Below, in pieces: positions 24,000 to 36,000 of a DNA stretch of 64,000 nucleotides; position 1 is the stretch's first letter, and every line of letters begins with the position of its first letter. Origin of the DNA: Undaria pinnatifida. Taxonomy: Eukaryota; Sar; Phaeophyceae; Laminariales; Alariaceae. The position numbers were made by a program, and so were the translations under genes. A model generated the notes under the pieces. The model did not search any database and was not told the DNA's origin. It was given only the letters and a program-made list of their open reading frames with translations. The stretch lies in contig JABAKD010000019.1 in NCBI GenBank assembly GCA_012845835.1, positions 109,501-173,500 on the forward strand. The letters are read 5' to 3'.

Positions 24000-25480
24000 A
24001 ATGATTCGTAGTCAAGACCGTCGGTGGGTCGCGTTCCCAATCTCTCTGCGTGAAATTGAGCAGAGTGTTCTCACTGTTGAACTACGGCGGCGGCGCGTGT
24101 GACAATACGGTCGTTTGTTGATAGAGGGAGACACAGGAGAGGATGAGAATAAGTGAAATAAGTACAAGAAGTACAAGTGGGAGCGATGGACGAGCAGTTT
24201 CCATCATCATTGCTCCCTTTCAGCTCTCGGGTCAAAGGAACAATCCAGCGGGGCCTTCCAAAGTCCCGCTACAGGGATTTTACTAGGTGGTGTATCCACC
24301 GCGGAGGACCCGTCAGCGGGATGTGTAGGGGAAGGCTCCGTGGCGAGTTCTGGACATGAAAAACCTGCCGAGTTCCGCAAGCTAGTCTTCCAGAAACGAT
24401 GTCTGGAAAGTCGAAAGGATGTAGACAATTTCCCTAGGCGTGTTGGTTCGGGGAAATGGTATCCATATCACCGCCGGGGTTTGTGGTGAGAGAGCTCGTA
24501 CTCCACCCAAACTCAAATAGTAACGGAACCACAGACAAGGGTAACAACACGTCTAGTTAAGATGCCAACTTCTAGTGGCGATTTCCTTAACGCTTGGGAA
24601 TGCGCACACTCCTTTTGGCAAGATGAACAAGACAGCATGACAAGCTGACAAACTGATGTAGTACCGTAGACATGTGGATAAAAATCGGGACATAGGATCG
24701 GACAAGATACCATATAGCGAATGACGAGAGCATACTCATTTTGCATGCGGTATGTTCAAACACGTATCGCGGACATTGCGGCTGGTCAGCTGTTGACTAC
24801 GATAAAATATGAAAAGAAGATCCCGAGCAAAGGCGTGCGAGGGCAACGACAATAAATGTATGTCTGCCAAGTTTGTTAGCCAGACAGATGCTAATTAGAC
24901 GCACTCTACACGAAACGAGTGTGTATACTCATCGTGTGTTCAACATGGCTGAACTGAAGGCTCAACAGGCGTGACATGAGTCGTATGTGCTGGAATGCAA
25001 AATGACGTACCTGACAGATAAATTATACACCAAACATGCTATACTGCGACAAGGACATTTGGCTGATTACACTACACCTGGCATCTGATAGATGTTCGAG
25101 ACCAAATCAGAAGTCAATTGTTGTACAACAGCCTGAGCGGTGAGCGAAATCAAGACAAGGCGACCGCCAGCAGTATACATTTGAAGGTCGCATCCGATGT
25201 AAAAAATATACTAAAATACGTATTGGATACGTATCGACTTGTTGATCGACAGTGATCGTGCATATGGGCATTGTGCCTAAGATGTGCAACGATATCGGAG
25301 TGTGCAGTGTGAGACAAAAAGAAGTGCTAAGGAGACAACGGACACATAATGTATGCCGTGGTTCATCCGTGTTTGTATCGAACACAGATCGTGACGGAAT
25401 GAGGTATAACAGATATTTCAATGTCAATTTTGTTCGAACGCTGGATATTTATTATCAATCCATCCACTCGTGTGCTACGG
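24000..25480. other. Unidentified 1.5-kb segment within the satellite
   Basis: The satellite stops near 24.0 kb, part way through a unit, and resumes near 25.48 kb. The intervening sequence has no satellite motifs and no ORF with a recognisable domain. I found no terminal repeats or target-site duplication. It may be an unknown non-autonomous insertion or a remnant of pre-satellite DNA. Confidence 0.5.
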
Positions 25481-26119
25481 TGCCGACTACCTCTCAGTTT
25501 AATGACATCAAACCTCCGGTGCGTACGCTTGTATCGTGTCGCGGAACCCGATAGCAGCAAGAAGCGCCCGATTCCCTATCCTTGCCGTTCTTTATCGCGA
25601 CGTTGGGGCAATTTTTCCGTACGTAACTCACGACAACTAGGTTATGTTGCGAGGATTGCCCGAAACCTTTTGCGTCTTTATTGAGTCATGTACCCGTATG
25701 CACTCAAAAATTACGCCAATCCTCCGATGTGCACGCTTGTATCGAGTCACGGAGTCCGATTGCAGCATGACACGCGCGCGATTCCTTGCACTTGCCGACT
25801 TTTAAGTCAGCGAAGGGGATTTCTTCTGGCTCAAGACGCGCCAACGAGGTTGCTACGGCGGTGGATCACCAGCGTTGGCATTAATACGGCTCCATGTAGT
25901 ATCTCCGTGCACTCGAATGTACCGTTAAACCACCGCCGTGCACTCTCGTATTGAGCCGAATACACTGATTGAAGCGTGACACGCGCGAACCTTTTCACCC
26001 CCCGAAGAGACGTATCTCTCGGCATCGAAGCTTTATACGATTATGGCCGATTAGTCTATGGCTTACGACGACAACGGGGTTATTACGACGAATGGCCGCC
26101 AATGTTGGTGGCATTTTAT

Positions 26120-26830
26120 CTTCTTATATATTATGAAAAATGAAAATACACTCCAGCTGTGAGATCGAAGATTTCGTCGAAAGTCATCTTTGCAAGCTGT
26201 GTGTGATACTCCGATCGCGCGCATTACGAGTTGTGTGTCCTCATTAAGGATATAGGTCGGCGACTCCCCTTACAACTACAGTGTAGCTATCAGGGTCAAC
26301 AGGATGATTTTAGTCAGTCTGTGCGCGGAAACTATAAAACCCGTTTCTGAGGGGGACAAAATCTGACAGCTGTAAAGGGAAATGTATCCTTTTATCAAGT
26401 TAATCTTGTAAGTCGAATAACCGGTGAGGGGGGTGGGGCGGAGTGTTGAAGAACGTGGGGGCCTGGTTTTGATCAAAAGCGAGCGGGTTTGGAGGGGGGG
26501 GGGGGGGGGGGGAAGGGGGCAATTTGTGCATGTAAGCTATAAATCCTTTCGAGGGGATAAATCTGACGGTTTTGGCACCAGTATATTATTGGGGGCGGGG
26601 GGGGGGGGGGGGGGGGGGAGGGGCGTGTGGGGCAGCTCAATATGTGCCTGGAAACTATACATAATTTTGAGGGGATAAATGTGACGGTTTAGGAAATAAT
26701 ACATCAGTTTATCATGTACATCCTGGGGTAAGTCGTACAATCAGTGAGTAAAGAGAGGGTGGAGTGTTCGAGGGGGTGGGGTTGGGATGGGTTGGTTGGG
26801 AGGTGGGGGGTGTATATATCTATGAACTGC
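26120..26830 (+). repeat. Repeat A, long copy with poly-G tracts
   Basis: A dispersed repeat inserted in the satellite. It starts with an AT-rich segment, then AATACACTCCAGCTGTGAGA, TCATCTTTGCAAGCTGTGTG, ACTCCGATCGCGCGCATTAC, CCTCATTAAGGATATAGGTC and GGACAAAATCTGACAGCTGT, then G-rich units around 26,420-26,520, 26,590-26,620 and 26,760-26,810. The same sequence lies in inverse orientation at about 59,990-60,610. Shorter pieces occur at 30.5, 31.2-31.5, 33.8-33.9, 45.8 and 62.0 kb. No coding capacity seen. Confidence 0.8.
26494..26620 (+). repeat. Long G homopolymer runs
   Basis: Two runs of about 19-25 nearly uninterrupted G lie inside repeat A at 26,494-26,512 and 26,593-26,618. They could form G-quadruplexes on the + strand and are also likely sites of sequencing or assembly error. 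Confidence 0.75.
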
Positions 26831-28110
26831 GTAATGACGTCAAACTTCGGCGTATACGTCTGTATCGAGCCGACGAGCCCGACTACACACCATGACGAGC
26901 GCAATTTCTCACCCTTGCCGACATTGATCTCGGTGTAGGAGATTTTTTTATTACAATCAACGACAACGGAGCGAATACGGCATTACAGCGCTTGACCACC
27001 AATGCCATCGCAAATAGTTGTTCATATATACTATCCTTACACACTTGACAATGACGTTAAAACTCCGGCTTGTACGCTTCTATCGAATCGCGGAGCCCGA
27101 TTGCAGCATGACACCGGCGCGATTACTTACCCTTGCCGACATCTATCTCGTCGTCGGATTTTTTTTTTTATTATAACGGACAAGAACAGCGCGATTACTA
27201 CAATTGTCCATTAACGTTGTCGTAAAGACACCTTGGTTTATCCCTATGCATTCGGCAGTTACGTCAAACCTCCGGCGTGCACGCTTGCATCGAGTCGCGG
27301 GGAGCCCGATTGCAGCATGACATTCGCTCGATTCCTTACCCTTGCCGATATTTATCTTGGCGAAGGATATTTAGTTAACCTCACGAGAACGGAGCAATTA
27401 CGACGATTGACCACCAATATTGGCGTTATTATGGCTTCATGTATCCCTGTGCACTTGACGGTACCGTCAAAGTTCCACCGTGCACGCCTGTATCGAACAG
27501 CGGAGCCTGTTAGGAGCACGACACGCGCTTGATTCCCTATCCTTGCGGGCGTAGGGATATTTTGCCTCAACCCACGAGAACGGGGCGAGTACGACGATTG
27601 AGATCACCAACGTCGGCGGCATTTCGTCTTCATATATCCCTATATACGCGACAAGGATGCCAAACCTCCGGCGTGCACGCTTGAGTCGAGCCGTGGAGGC
27701 AGATTGCAGCATGACATGCGCGAATCGTTATCCTTGCCGACATTTATCGCGGCGTAGGAGATCTTGCCTCACCTCACGAGAACGGAACGGGCACGACGAT
27801 TGGCTACCAATGCTGTTGGCGATATTATCTCTTCGTTTTCCCATCTACGTTCAGCAATACCGTCAAACCTCCGGCGTATACACGCTTGTGTCGAGCTGCG
27901 GAGCACGATTGCTGCACTCGATTTATCTATCCTTGCCAACATTCATAGCGGCGTAGGGCCTTTCGACTCAACTGACGAGAACTGCATGGGTTCCACCATT
28001 GACCACCAACGTTAGCGACATTATGCATCCCTGTGCACTCGACAATGACGTCAAACCAGAGCTCGATTAGACTACAGTAATAAGTTTACATACGCGATTC
28101 CTTACTTTCT

Positions 28111-28611
28111 CTGATGCGCACCCTGCGGTTAGAGGGCGAGGTAGGAGAGACATAGACTATACATTCACTCTCGCGTGCAGCCTTGTTTGTACGGACATTG
28201 TGGTTCTCAGCGCGGCTCCGACGATAGAACTGATGATGGCGTTGCGACCGGAGCAGCCATTCCGTGTTGACCTCGACTAGTTTGGCACCCTGCATCGTTT
28301 TCGGCCGAAAGCTGGGCAAGCGCGTGCAGTAGTACAACATGGTGCATGTAGCTTGTCGTAGAAGTCGGAGAGCCGGTCGGTGCTTCGCAATCGTCGTGGG
28401 TGGGAGTGGGGCGATACCTACCCGGCCTTTCAAATTCAGAAAACTCAGTAAATAAGGTCTGTTTTCACACAGCAGTAGTACGTCGTACAAGTAGTCTATT
28501 CATACGCAGGAACGCAGCTCTCCAGAACTCTCAAACCTACGAGACGATGAAGACAAACAGCCGCCCAGGCCTGGCACACGAGTGCATTTCGGTTGTCGTT
28601 AGACTTACAGC

Positions 28612-28650
<39 letters not shown>

Positions 28651-29761
28651 GTCACCCCTGGAAGTACGAGCAGTAGCAGCAGCTGTAGTGTAACACCTGG
28701 AATGTACGAGCCCGGTGCCATCGAGCGCGTGTAACAGAGTACCAGGTAGGTGTATCTACGTTGCTGTCACAGACCGACCTCAAAATATAGACTACACTGG
28801 TACCAGGTAATTCCTCTACACAGAAAGGCACTAGAAGACGGTCTAGACCGACAGCAGTGCTGTTAGATATCTCGTGAGCTCGCTTGACATACCCGCGTGG
28901 TTAATGCGAGTAAAGAGCGTCAGGGCCAACAAAAGGCATCGCGCACAGCGTGGCAGCGCACAGCAGCAACGCATCAACCGCCAGCAGAAAAAAAACCCGC
29001 CGCGTTTAAGGGGCTGTCAGCATTTTTCCCCACCAGATACACGCTACCGGTATTTATTTTTAAAAATTCGAACACCCTCTCTCTGGTATATTGCTGGAAC
29101 CACAGGGTCGCCACAATGACTCTCCGATTTCCATACTTTACCCTTGATCTATTAATAATAATACGTGTTGAAGGCTCGGTAAGGGCGGCTCGTACCGCCG
29201 TGCCTGTTGTATCCTTTGGTTTGAATTTCTAACGAAATTTCTCACGTACGTACATAGTACGTACCTTTGGTGTGTGTGGACTGCTGTGGACAGTCGCGAG
29301 ATGACAACGAGTGCGTCATCTGGTGTCTTGCTCTCATGATGTTCCCCTTCGTGAAAAGGTCAGTTCAATTTATCAAACCAACCTTTAGTCCTTTTTTTCC
29401 CGTTCGGCAGCGATTTTTGATTGGATTTTATAGTCTTCAGGTGAAACGTTTTTTGTGAATAGACCACACGTGGGAGTGACTCACAGAAAAACACCGGCCT
29501 ACTCGTTCAACAACCGATTAGGATGCGGGCCTTTCTTCCGATATATTTATTTTCGTCGTTGTGGCTAGCCCTCATCACGGTACCCCACGACCTTCCTCTT
29601 CAACAACACAACACACGAACGAGCCCTACTGCCTCACTACGTCCACCCCAACCCACCCACAGGAAGCAGAATCGACAACAAGCAGCACCAGTAGCCAAGC
29701 GCATCTTTCCTCCGAGTACACCTTATAAGGAGCGTGCCTGGTACTCGTTTAGCACAGAACC
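28111..29761. other. Intergenic upstream of the ankyrin gene
   Basis: No confirmed gene. A 134-codon minus-strand ORF (28,086-28,490) has a basic C-terminal part but no family I recognise. A CAG tract lies at 28,613-28,650 and two TACCAGGTA palindromes at 28,740 and 28,801. Just upstream of the ankyrin start, an 86-codon ORF (29,523-29,783) begins with a hydrophobic stretch and overlaps the start codon out of frame. It could be a chance ORF or an upstream ORF. Confidence 0.45.
28613..28650 (+). repeat. CAG trinucleotide tract
   Basis: About 12 uninterrupted GCA/CAG units. It reads as poly-Ala, poly-Gln or poly-Ser depending on frame and lies outside any supported gene. Confidence 0.9.
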
Positions 29762-30040
29762 ATGGAGCCTGTCTGCATACTAATCACCACCGAGTGGAAC
29801 GCAACTATCAAGCAAACTGCGATCGACGGTCAGTCCTGGGAGAAGCCCGCCTCGAGGCATATTAAACTCGCCGCCTTTGTCGCCGGCCCGGCCACCGCTG
29901 GCAAGAAGGACAGCAATGGGCGAACAACCTCGAATCAAGAATGCCCTGGGGTGGCCAGTTTTCACCCTATCCACTGTGCTGCGTCTCAGGGAATGCTGTC
30001 GGCCGCAAGACAAATGTTGAAGGAGTCCTGCTCTGATCAG
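29762..30040 (+). CDS. Ankyrin gene exon 1
   Basis: 93 codons, from ATG to the donor CAG|GTGGGC. It encodes the N-terminal tail and a first, atypical ankyrin repeat in which HPIHCAASQG stands for the TPLHxAAxxG consensus. Confidence 0.75.
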
Positions 30041-33000
30041 GTGGGCTGTTTATTTTGTTTTTCATCTTGTTTTATCTGATGAGAGCGCGCCGGGCGGTAA
30101 ATATGGGCGCAGAGCAGTTTATAGCAGTATTAGTGCGTCATAGGGAGGAGTGGGGCGGCGTACAGCAGCAGTGATCGGGCACTGAAGGACGTCGTTAGCT
30201 CGCGCCCTGCCTGCACACTTACAGCTGCCACGCCCTGTTTCTCTCGATGTCGGAAATCCCGATCAATGTTCTGGGTATCACAATCACGCCTTTTTGCTTT
30301 GTACCAGGTACTACTCGTACACACGGCGGGATATATGCACACGAGAAAACAAAGCGGAATTATCAATAGCAACAGATGAATGTATCGATTCTCGTCCCCT
30401 TCTGTGATCTGTTGTTGATCCCACCTATAAGATTGACGGCCTATTAATACTTCGAAGTATTAATACCTGGCATATTTGAGGACATGCACCCAGTAATATG
30501 CGCAATTGGGGTATCACACACAGCTTGCAAAGATGAGTTTCGAGCAAACTTTCGATCTCACAGCTGGAGCATACATACATACCATAGCTGTATTTGCGAT
30601 GTGCGTGCGTGTTCTGCAGATTGTGATCACGAAGCTGGTCTCTCGAAGATTGGCACGTACGCTGGTTGTGCTGCATGTACAACAGTACAACAGTAGATTA
30701 ATGGAAGTATCGATTCAACATTAAGACACAAAAATCTGCGAAGGGTTGATGTGATACGAGGGCCACTCGCACAGACACGCGGCTGGGCTCTCTGCACACG
30801 CTCCATTGCTAACCCCAAAGCGAGCCCTTTGTTTCATTTTCTTATTTTACACCACTCCTACGAGCAGCAGCATTTGTTATTAATAAGAAATATTGCAAAT
30901 ATTGTACGGCCGATGCAGACCCACTTCTCAAGACGAAAAATCACCTCTTCTTATGCCTGCATGTTTTTTCAAATCATTGGATACTGCTGTGATATGATAC
31001 CTATGATATGTACTAGTATTCATCACTGCTGTTGTACAGTGCTGTTGTACAGTGCTGTTGTACAGTGCTGTTGTACAGTGCTGTAACAGTTGTTGTATTC
31101 AGCATGTACTACCGGGAGGGAGGCAAGACACCTGCGAGCACGGCCTGTAAGAAAATGATCGCTGGCAGTAAAACCTCTTGCGAGGTGACCTGGGACAGTA
31201 AAAAAGACGATTAAAACAATAGTCTACAGACTGGACTAGTTTATACAAGACGGGTTTTATAGTGTCCGCGCACAGAGCGATCAACATCACCCTGTTGACC
31301 CTCTTACAAGCTACACTGCTGTAGTTCTAAGGGTAGTCACCGACCTATATCCTTAATGCAGACACACACCCAGTAATACGCGCGATCGGAGCATCACACG
31401 CAGCTTGCGAAGATGAGTTCCGACAAAATCTTCCATCTCACAGCTGGAGTGTTTTTTATTTTTTATAGTATGTATATACCAAGTGTACCAGGTATGATGT
31501 AGATGCGAAGGAAGATGGGCTCCATGCTTCGTAGGACATTGATTGGCCATGTCGTCGAACACTAAATCCAGCGAGCGGCTTTTTTTCGAGCAGCGTCGGG
31601 CGGGCAGCAACCCTTATATGCTGATGTCCCTTAAAGTAATGGCCCGTATTTCGGGACCTAACGCCCTCAAAGTTGAGGTCCCTTACATACCGCTTTATCG
31701 GAATGTCAATGTTGAGGTCCCTTACATACCGCTTTATCGGAATGTCCCTTAAAAAAGACAGCCTACAAGTACTCGTACTAATGTTGTGTTGTAAAAAGAA
31801 TATCCATCGCACAATACCTGGTGGTTGCATCGCTACTGATATTAGTGGATATTACACGACGTCCGTGGTAAAATGATACGCGGTGCCCACATGTATGTAC
31901 ATGATAATACTCGACTTGTCTTTTCCTCTTTTATCGGGTTATTTTTATTTTTATTTTTATTTCCATCATCCGGCGGATGGGGAAAAATAAAGCTTTAGCT
32001 CACCACACTTCCTCGTATTTTCATACGCGTCGTGTGTCGATTTAACTCAGCTGCCTTTTTTTATCGGTGTTGTTAGTTAATGTGTCTCACGTGACCAGTC
32101 GCTTAGTGTACTTTCGCGTTTTTGTTCCGGCCACCTCCCTAATGATTGCATGCTCATCATGCCATGTTCTACATGCGATTATTAACGCGCTTCCCTTCGA
32201 CCCCTGCTGCTGCTTGCAATGTGTGTGCATTGTGGGGGTGGGTCGGCGCTAAAACCCGCCGTGTAACTTGACGGCCGATTACGATGATGACGGCATGACG
32301 TCATCACGCAAAGACCAAATCGCCAAATGACACCCACCGGTTGGTCAGAAAAAAAGCTGTTAACCACGCACGCGAGGAGTAAAACCAAAAACATCAAGTA
32401 GAAAAAGTCCCGCCTTTCGCGACAAAAACAAGTACAATGCGGACCTCAATTTCCTGCGTGTCATTTTTCTTCCCAGTTGTAGGGACGCCGTCCCTTGTTT
32501 CAGACGCCACACATGACACGGGACCTCATGTCCATTAATGTAGGGCACTGCACGGCCTGCCGCTCCACAAACAACTATCAATAACTGCTGTGTTTGGCGT
32601 ATCACGGGCCCCTCCAATAACATGCGCCCCCAGAGTACCTGTGTTGTAAATCTTGGAGCAGGACGTTGTAATACTCGAGACTGGAGACTTGTCCGTCCGG
32701 ACCTAAAACGGGTTTGTCCATCACGAGTGTGTGTGTGTGTGTTCTTCACATTAAACCGTTCTTCTACTCGTCGACATCCAGCACACCCAGTGTCCGTACT
32801 GATTCTTCACCCTAGAAAGATCAGCTCTGTGGTCACAAGCCACGACACAGAGATAATGCATCGTAATGCATTCGACAACGCAATGTCATGCCCTAGTACT
32901 GGGTACGACAGGCACAACATACATACGTCAGCAACAGAAATACATTGGAAGAGAGAAATACGAAATAAACAAAAACAAAAACAAAAACAAAAACAAAAAA

Positions 33001-36000
33001 ACAAAAAACAAAATAAGAAAACAAATAAAAACAAAGATAAAAATAAAACAAAAAATGAAACAAACAAAATGAAGGGGAAATCGAAGAAAACAACCCAACC
33101 GCAAAGGAGAGCCAAAGCTAGTGCTATAGACTGTATGTATATGGTATACTCACACGATGATGTTTCTTCCCATGAAATCTCGATGAAAGCCGCATTTGTT
33201 TTCCCGGTATACCCAAAATTTAAAACGCAACGCGTACTCGTACCATGCAATAGTGCACTACTAACTATAGTACCATGCTGTAGTAGCGCACTAGCTATAG
33301 TGCACGCAACCAACCCCAACGGTGTGCTTTGGAGAACAGATCAACAGAAATCTCCACGTGAAAAGGTTACCACCGCCACGTAGAGAGCAGCAGTGTCAGT
33401 ATTCATAAATACATTTTTAGCTTCAATTAATGTAACGACAACCATGCCGTCTGCCGCCCGACGAAAAAACTTGTCGAGAAACTAACGATTAGAGCATGGA
33501 CCACACGAACAGGCCTGTTTCGCTGGGGTGAGGGGGTAAAGGGGTAAGGGCGGTGTTCTATTCATAACTGCAATGGAAGGAGCTGTTCGACACGCGTGTG
33601 TCAGCGGTCATGGCTCTTTCTAGACGCTTGATAGTAGTATTATTATCGATCTCGTTGTTTTTGCGTCGCTATGCCTGAGCCTCAAGAGGGTTTAATCGGC
33701 TGTTTCTACCCAACATCACTGCTGCTAATAGAAAACTCAGTTTCTATCTTCATTCTTCATCCTCGTCAAGAAATTCAAGTGCTTTTTTTAGTGCACACCG
33801 ATAATACGACTTTCCCTTGAACCTGGTGTGTATGATATAAGCGATCGGAGTATCACACAGCTTGCAAAGATGACTTTCGACAAAATATTTTATATCACTG
33901 CTGGAGTGTAGTTCAATTTTTATATCATGTATCATAGGGCTCGCTAGAGACTAGAGACTCGCTCTGGTGGATTCGTTCGAGTAACTGTTGGCAACTGCCC
34001 CCGATCGTGGCAAGCGTTTCCAAGGCACCTGGCGCTGCGGCGGCCATGGAGTGCTGCTTGTTGTATTCGGCGGATTCTGGTCGTCGGACGGCAAACGGAG
34101 ATTCGGTCACGCGGGGGAAAAGGAAGTCCCATTGGAATTAGCGTTTTCGATAGACGTTCGGTTCGCTCGTAATACCAACAACGCTTGTAGGCAGCAATTG
34201 GGGTTGCACATGGTTAATTCTGAAGCACATGTCCACTTCTAGGGTTGGGGTTAGCAATACGGATATGGGTGTACAGCAGTAGTGTTAAGGGACGATTAGT
34301 CCGTTTGACCACTTGCAAAAGGTCAACCGATTGCTTGCCCAAACCAACCCTCATAACAGCAGTAGCCATGCACCTCCACGCGAGTATTTATTTTATGTGC
34401 GCGCCCTGATCCCATCCCTTGCGATTTCTGGGCTGACTTAGCGCTTTATTTCTGATCGGGTTGGGGCCGTACATCGGATACCAGGTATGTCGACAAACTA
34501 TTTTATGGAGGTGCATGGCTTATTTTCACCCCTAGGCGGGCATGATTTTTTTTTGTGAAACCGAGGTCTGCTTTTATTTCCCTGGACCGACCGGCTCATG
34601 CTTTACATTATTGATGAGATATTATCGTTCAGACCGTATCCTGAAGGGAAACTAGGCCTTGGGGTGCTCAAAATGACTACTGGTAGAGTCTTACTGTGCA
34701 ACAAGAATAACTTTCTCACTATATTCTTCCTCTCCCTTTCCCCTCCCTCCCCCCCCGCCCCCCTCCCCCCATCCCGTATTTCCTATGGTGTCTATCCGTC
34801 TCTCCTCGCAACATCTCAGGAGGTTTCTTGCAAAACTGAGCGGTTGAGCAACTTGATGGACGGCTCTGGTCGGTCTCCCCTGCACTGGGCCGCCATCATG
34901 GGTCAAAACGACGTAATGTGCCTGTTGCTCGACCACGGGGCGAGCCTTGACTGTCGGGACCCCTTGGGGCGGACACCTCTGTTCTCCGCCGCCGCTTTCG
35001 GCCAGGTGACCGCCGTCAAGCTACTTCTTGAGCGAGGGGCGGAGAAGGATGGCCAAGACAGCCGGGGTGAGAAGGCGATAAAACAATACTCGTGGGATTT
35101 GTACGTAAAGAAAGTTTCTTTGCCACAAAATCAGGGAGAAACTACGGGGAGTTGAGAAATTCTACAGGTATTCATCTATTGCAGTTAATGTGTCTTTTTT
35201 CGGGTGAAAAATGAAGAATGATTTGTTATTAATAACAGAGGGCCGGTACTTGGACCGAAATGTAATACCTCCATCATAGGTCCACGGAAAACGTAGTACT
35301 CTAGTACAGTACTGCTGAAATACGCTGCCAGATACTAATAGCGAGGGTTTTTCATTTTTTGTATACGAAGTAGTGTGTGTGTGTGTGTTCTTCACATTAA
35401 ACCGTTCTTCTACTCGTCGACATCCAGCACACCCAGTGTCCGTACTGATTCTTCACCCTAGAAAGATCAGCTCTGTGGTCACCAGCCACGACACAGAGAT
35501 AATGCATCGTAATGCATTCGACAACGCAATGTCATGCCCTAGTACTGGGTACGACAGGCACAACATACATAAGTCAGCAACAGAAATACATTGGAAGAGA
35601 GAAATACGAAATAAACAAAAACAAAAACAAAAACAAAAACAAAAAACAAAAAACAAAATAAGAAAACAAATAAAAACAAAGATAAAAATAAAACAAAAAA
35701 TGAAACAAACAAAAAGAAGGGGAAATCGAAGAAACAACCCAACCGCAAAGGAGAGCCGAAGCTCGGAAAAGAAACATAATAAAATGAAATAAAATAAAGT
35801 AAAGTAAAACCAAAATAAGATAATCCGAACACGAGCCAAAAACCTGGACACGCAAGGAGGGAACAAAGGGGAAAAAAATACCCCAGAGAAAGACGAAAAG
35901 TGCTATGTACCTACTAGTCGGCCTGGTACCTTGCTACCCTGTCTGCCAAGTAGTACCTGGTAGTATATACACAGCAGTGTTGGTTAATAAATCGATCTCC

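Larger units (their letters stand above)
19790..28110. repeat. Diverged satellite array, ~200-bp unit
   Basis: A long tandem array, about 27 recognisable units, in head-to-tail + orientation. Each unit has the same order of blocks: a CTCACGA(C/G)AACGG(G/C)GCGA block, CGACGATTGACCACCAACG, GGCGTTATTATGGCTTCATG, TCCCTGTGCACTCGAC, GTCAAACCTCCGGCGTGCAC, GCTTGTATCGAGTCGCGGAG, CCCGATTGCAGCATGACACG, and CCTTGCCGACATTTATCTCGGCGTAGGA. The ACCACCAACG block recurs near 21.91, 22.12, 22.32, 22.53, 22.73, 22.94, 23.14, 23.34 and 23.56 kb, a period of about 200-205 bp. Units are diverged, so the array is old. It is interrupted at about 21.2-21.6, 23.7-23.9, 24.0-25.5 and 26.1-26.8 kb. ORFs across it are in varying frames and are not genes. 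Confidence 0.9.

Noticed and set aside
19790-28110. CRISPR-like array
   Set aside because: Units are ~200 bp, diverged throughout, without short constant repeats and unique spacers; the context is eukaryotic.
29523-29783. Alternative first exon with signal peptide for the ankyrin gene
   Set aside because: It is out of frame with the ankyrin ORF and no splice site was found that would join it; kept only as a possible upstream ORF.
32622-33383. 253-codon + ORF, Lys-rich
   Set aside because: It runs through the (AAAAAC)n part of retroposon R1; the same frame appears in copies 2 and 3. The amino-acid bias comes from the A-rich tail.
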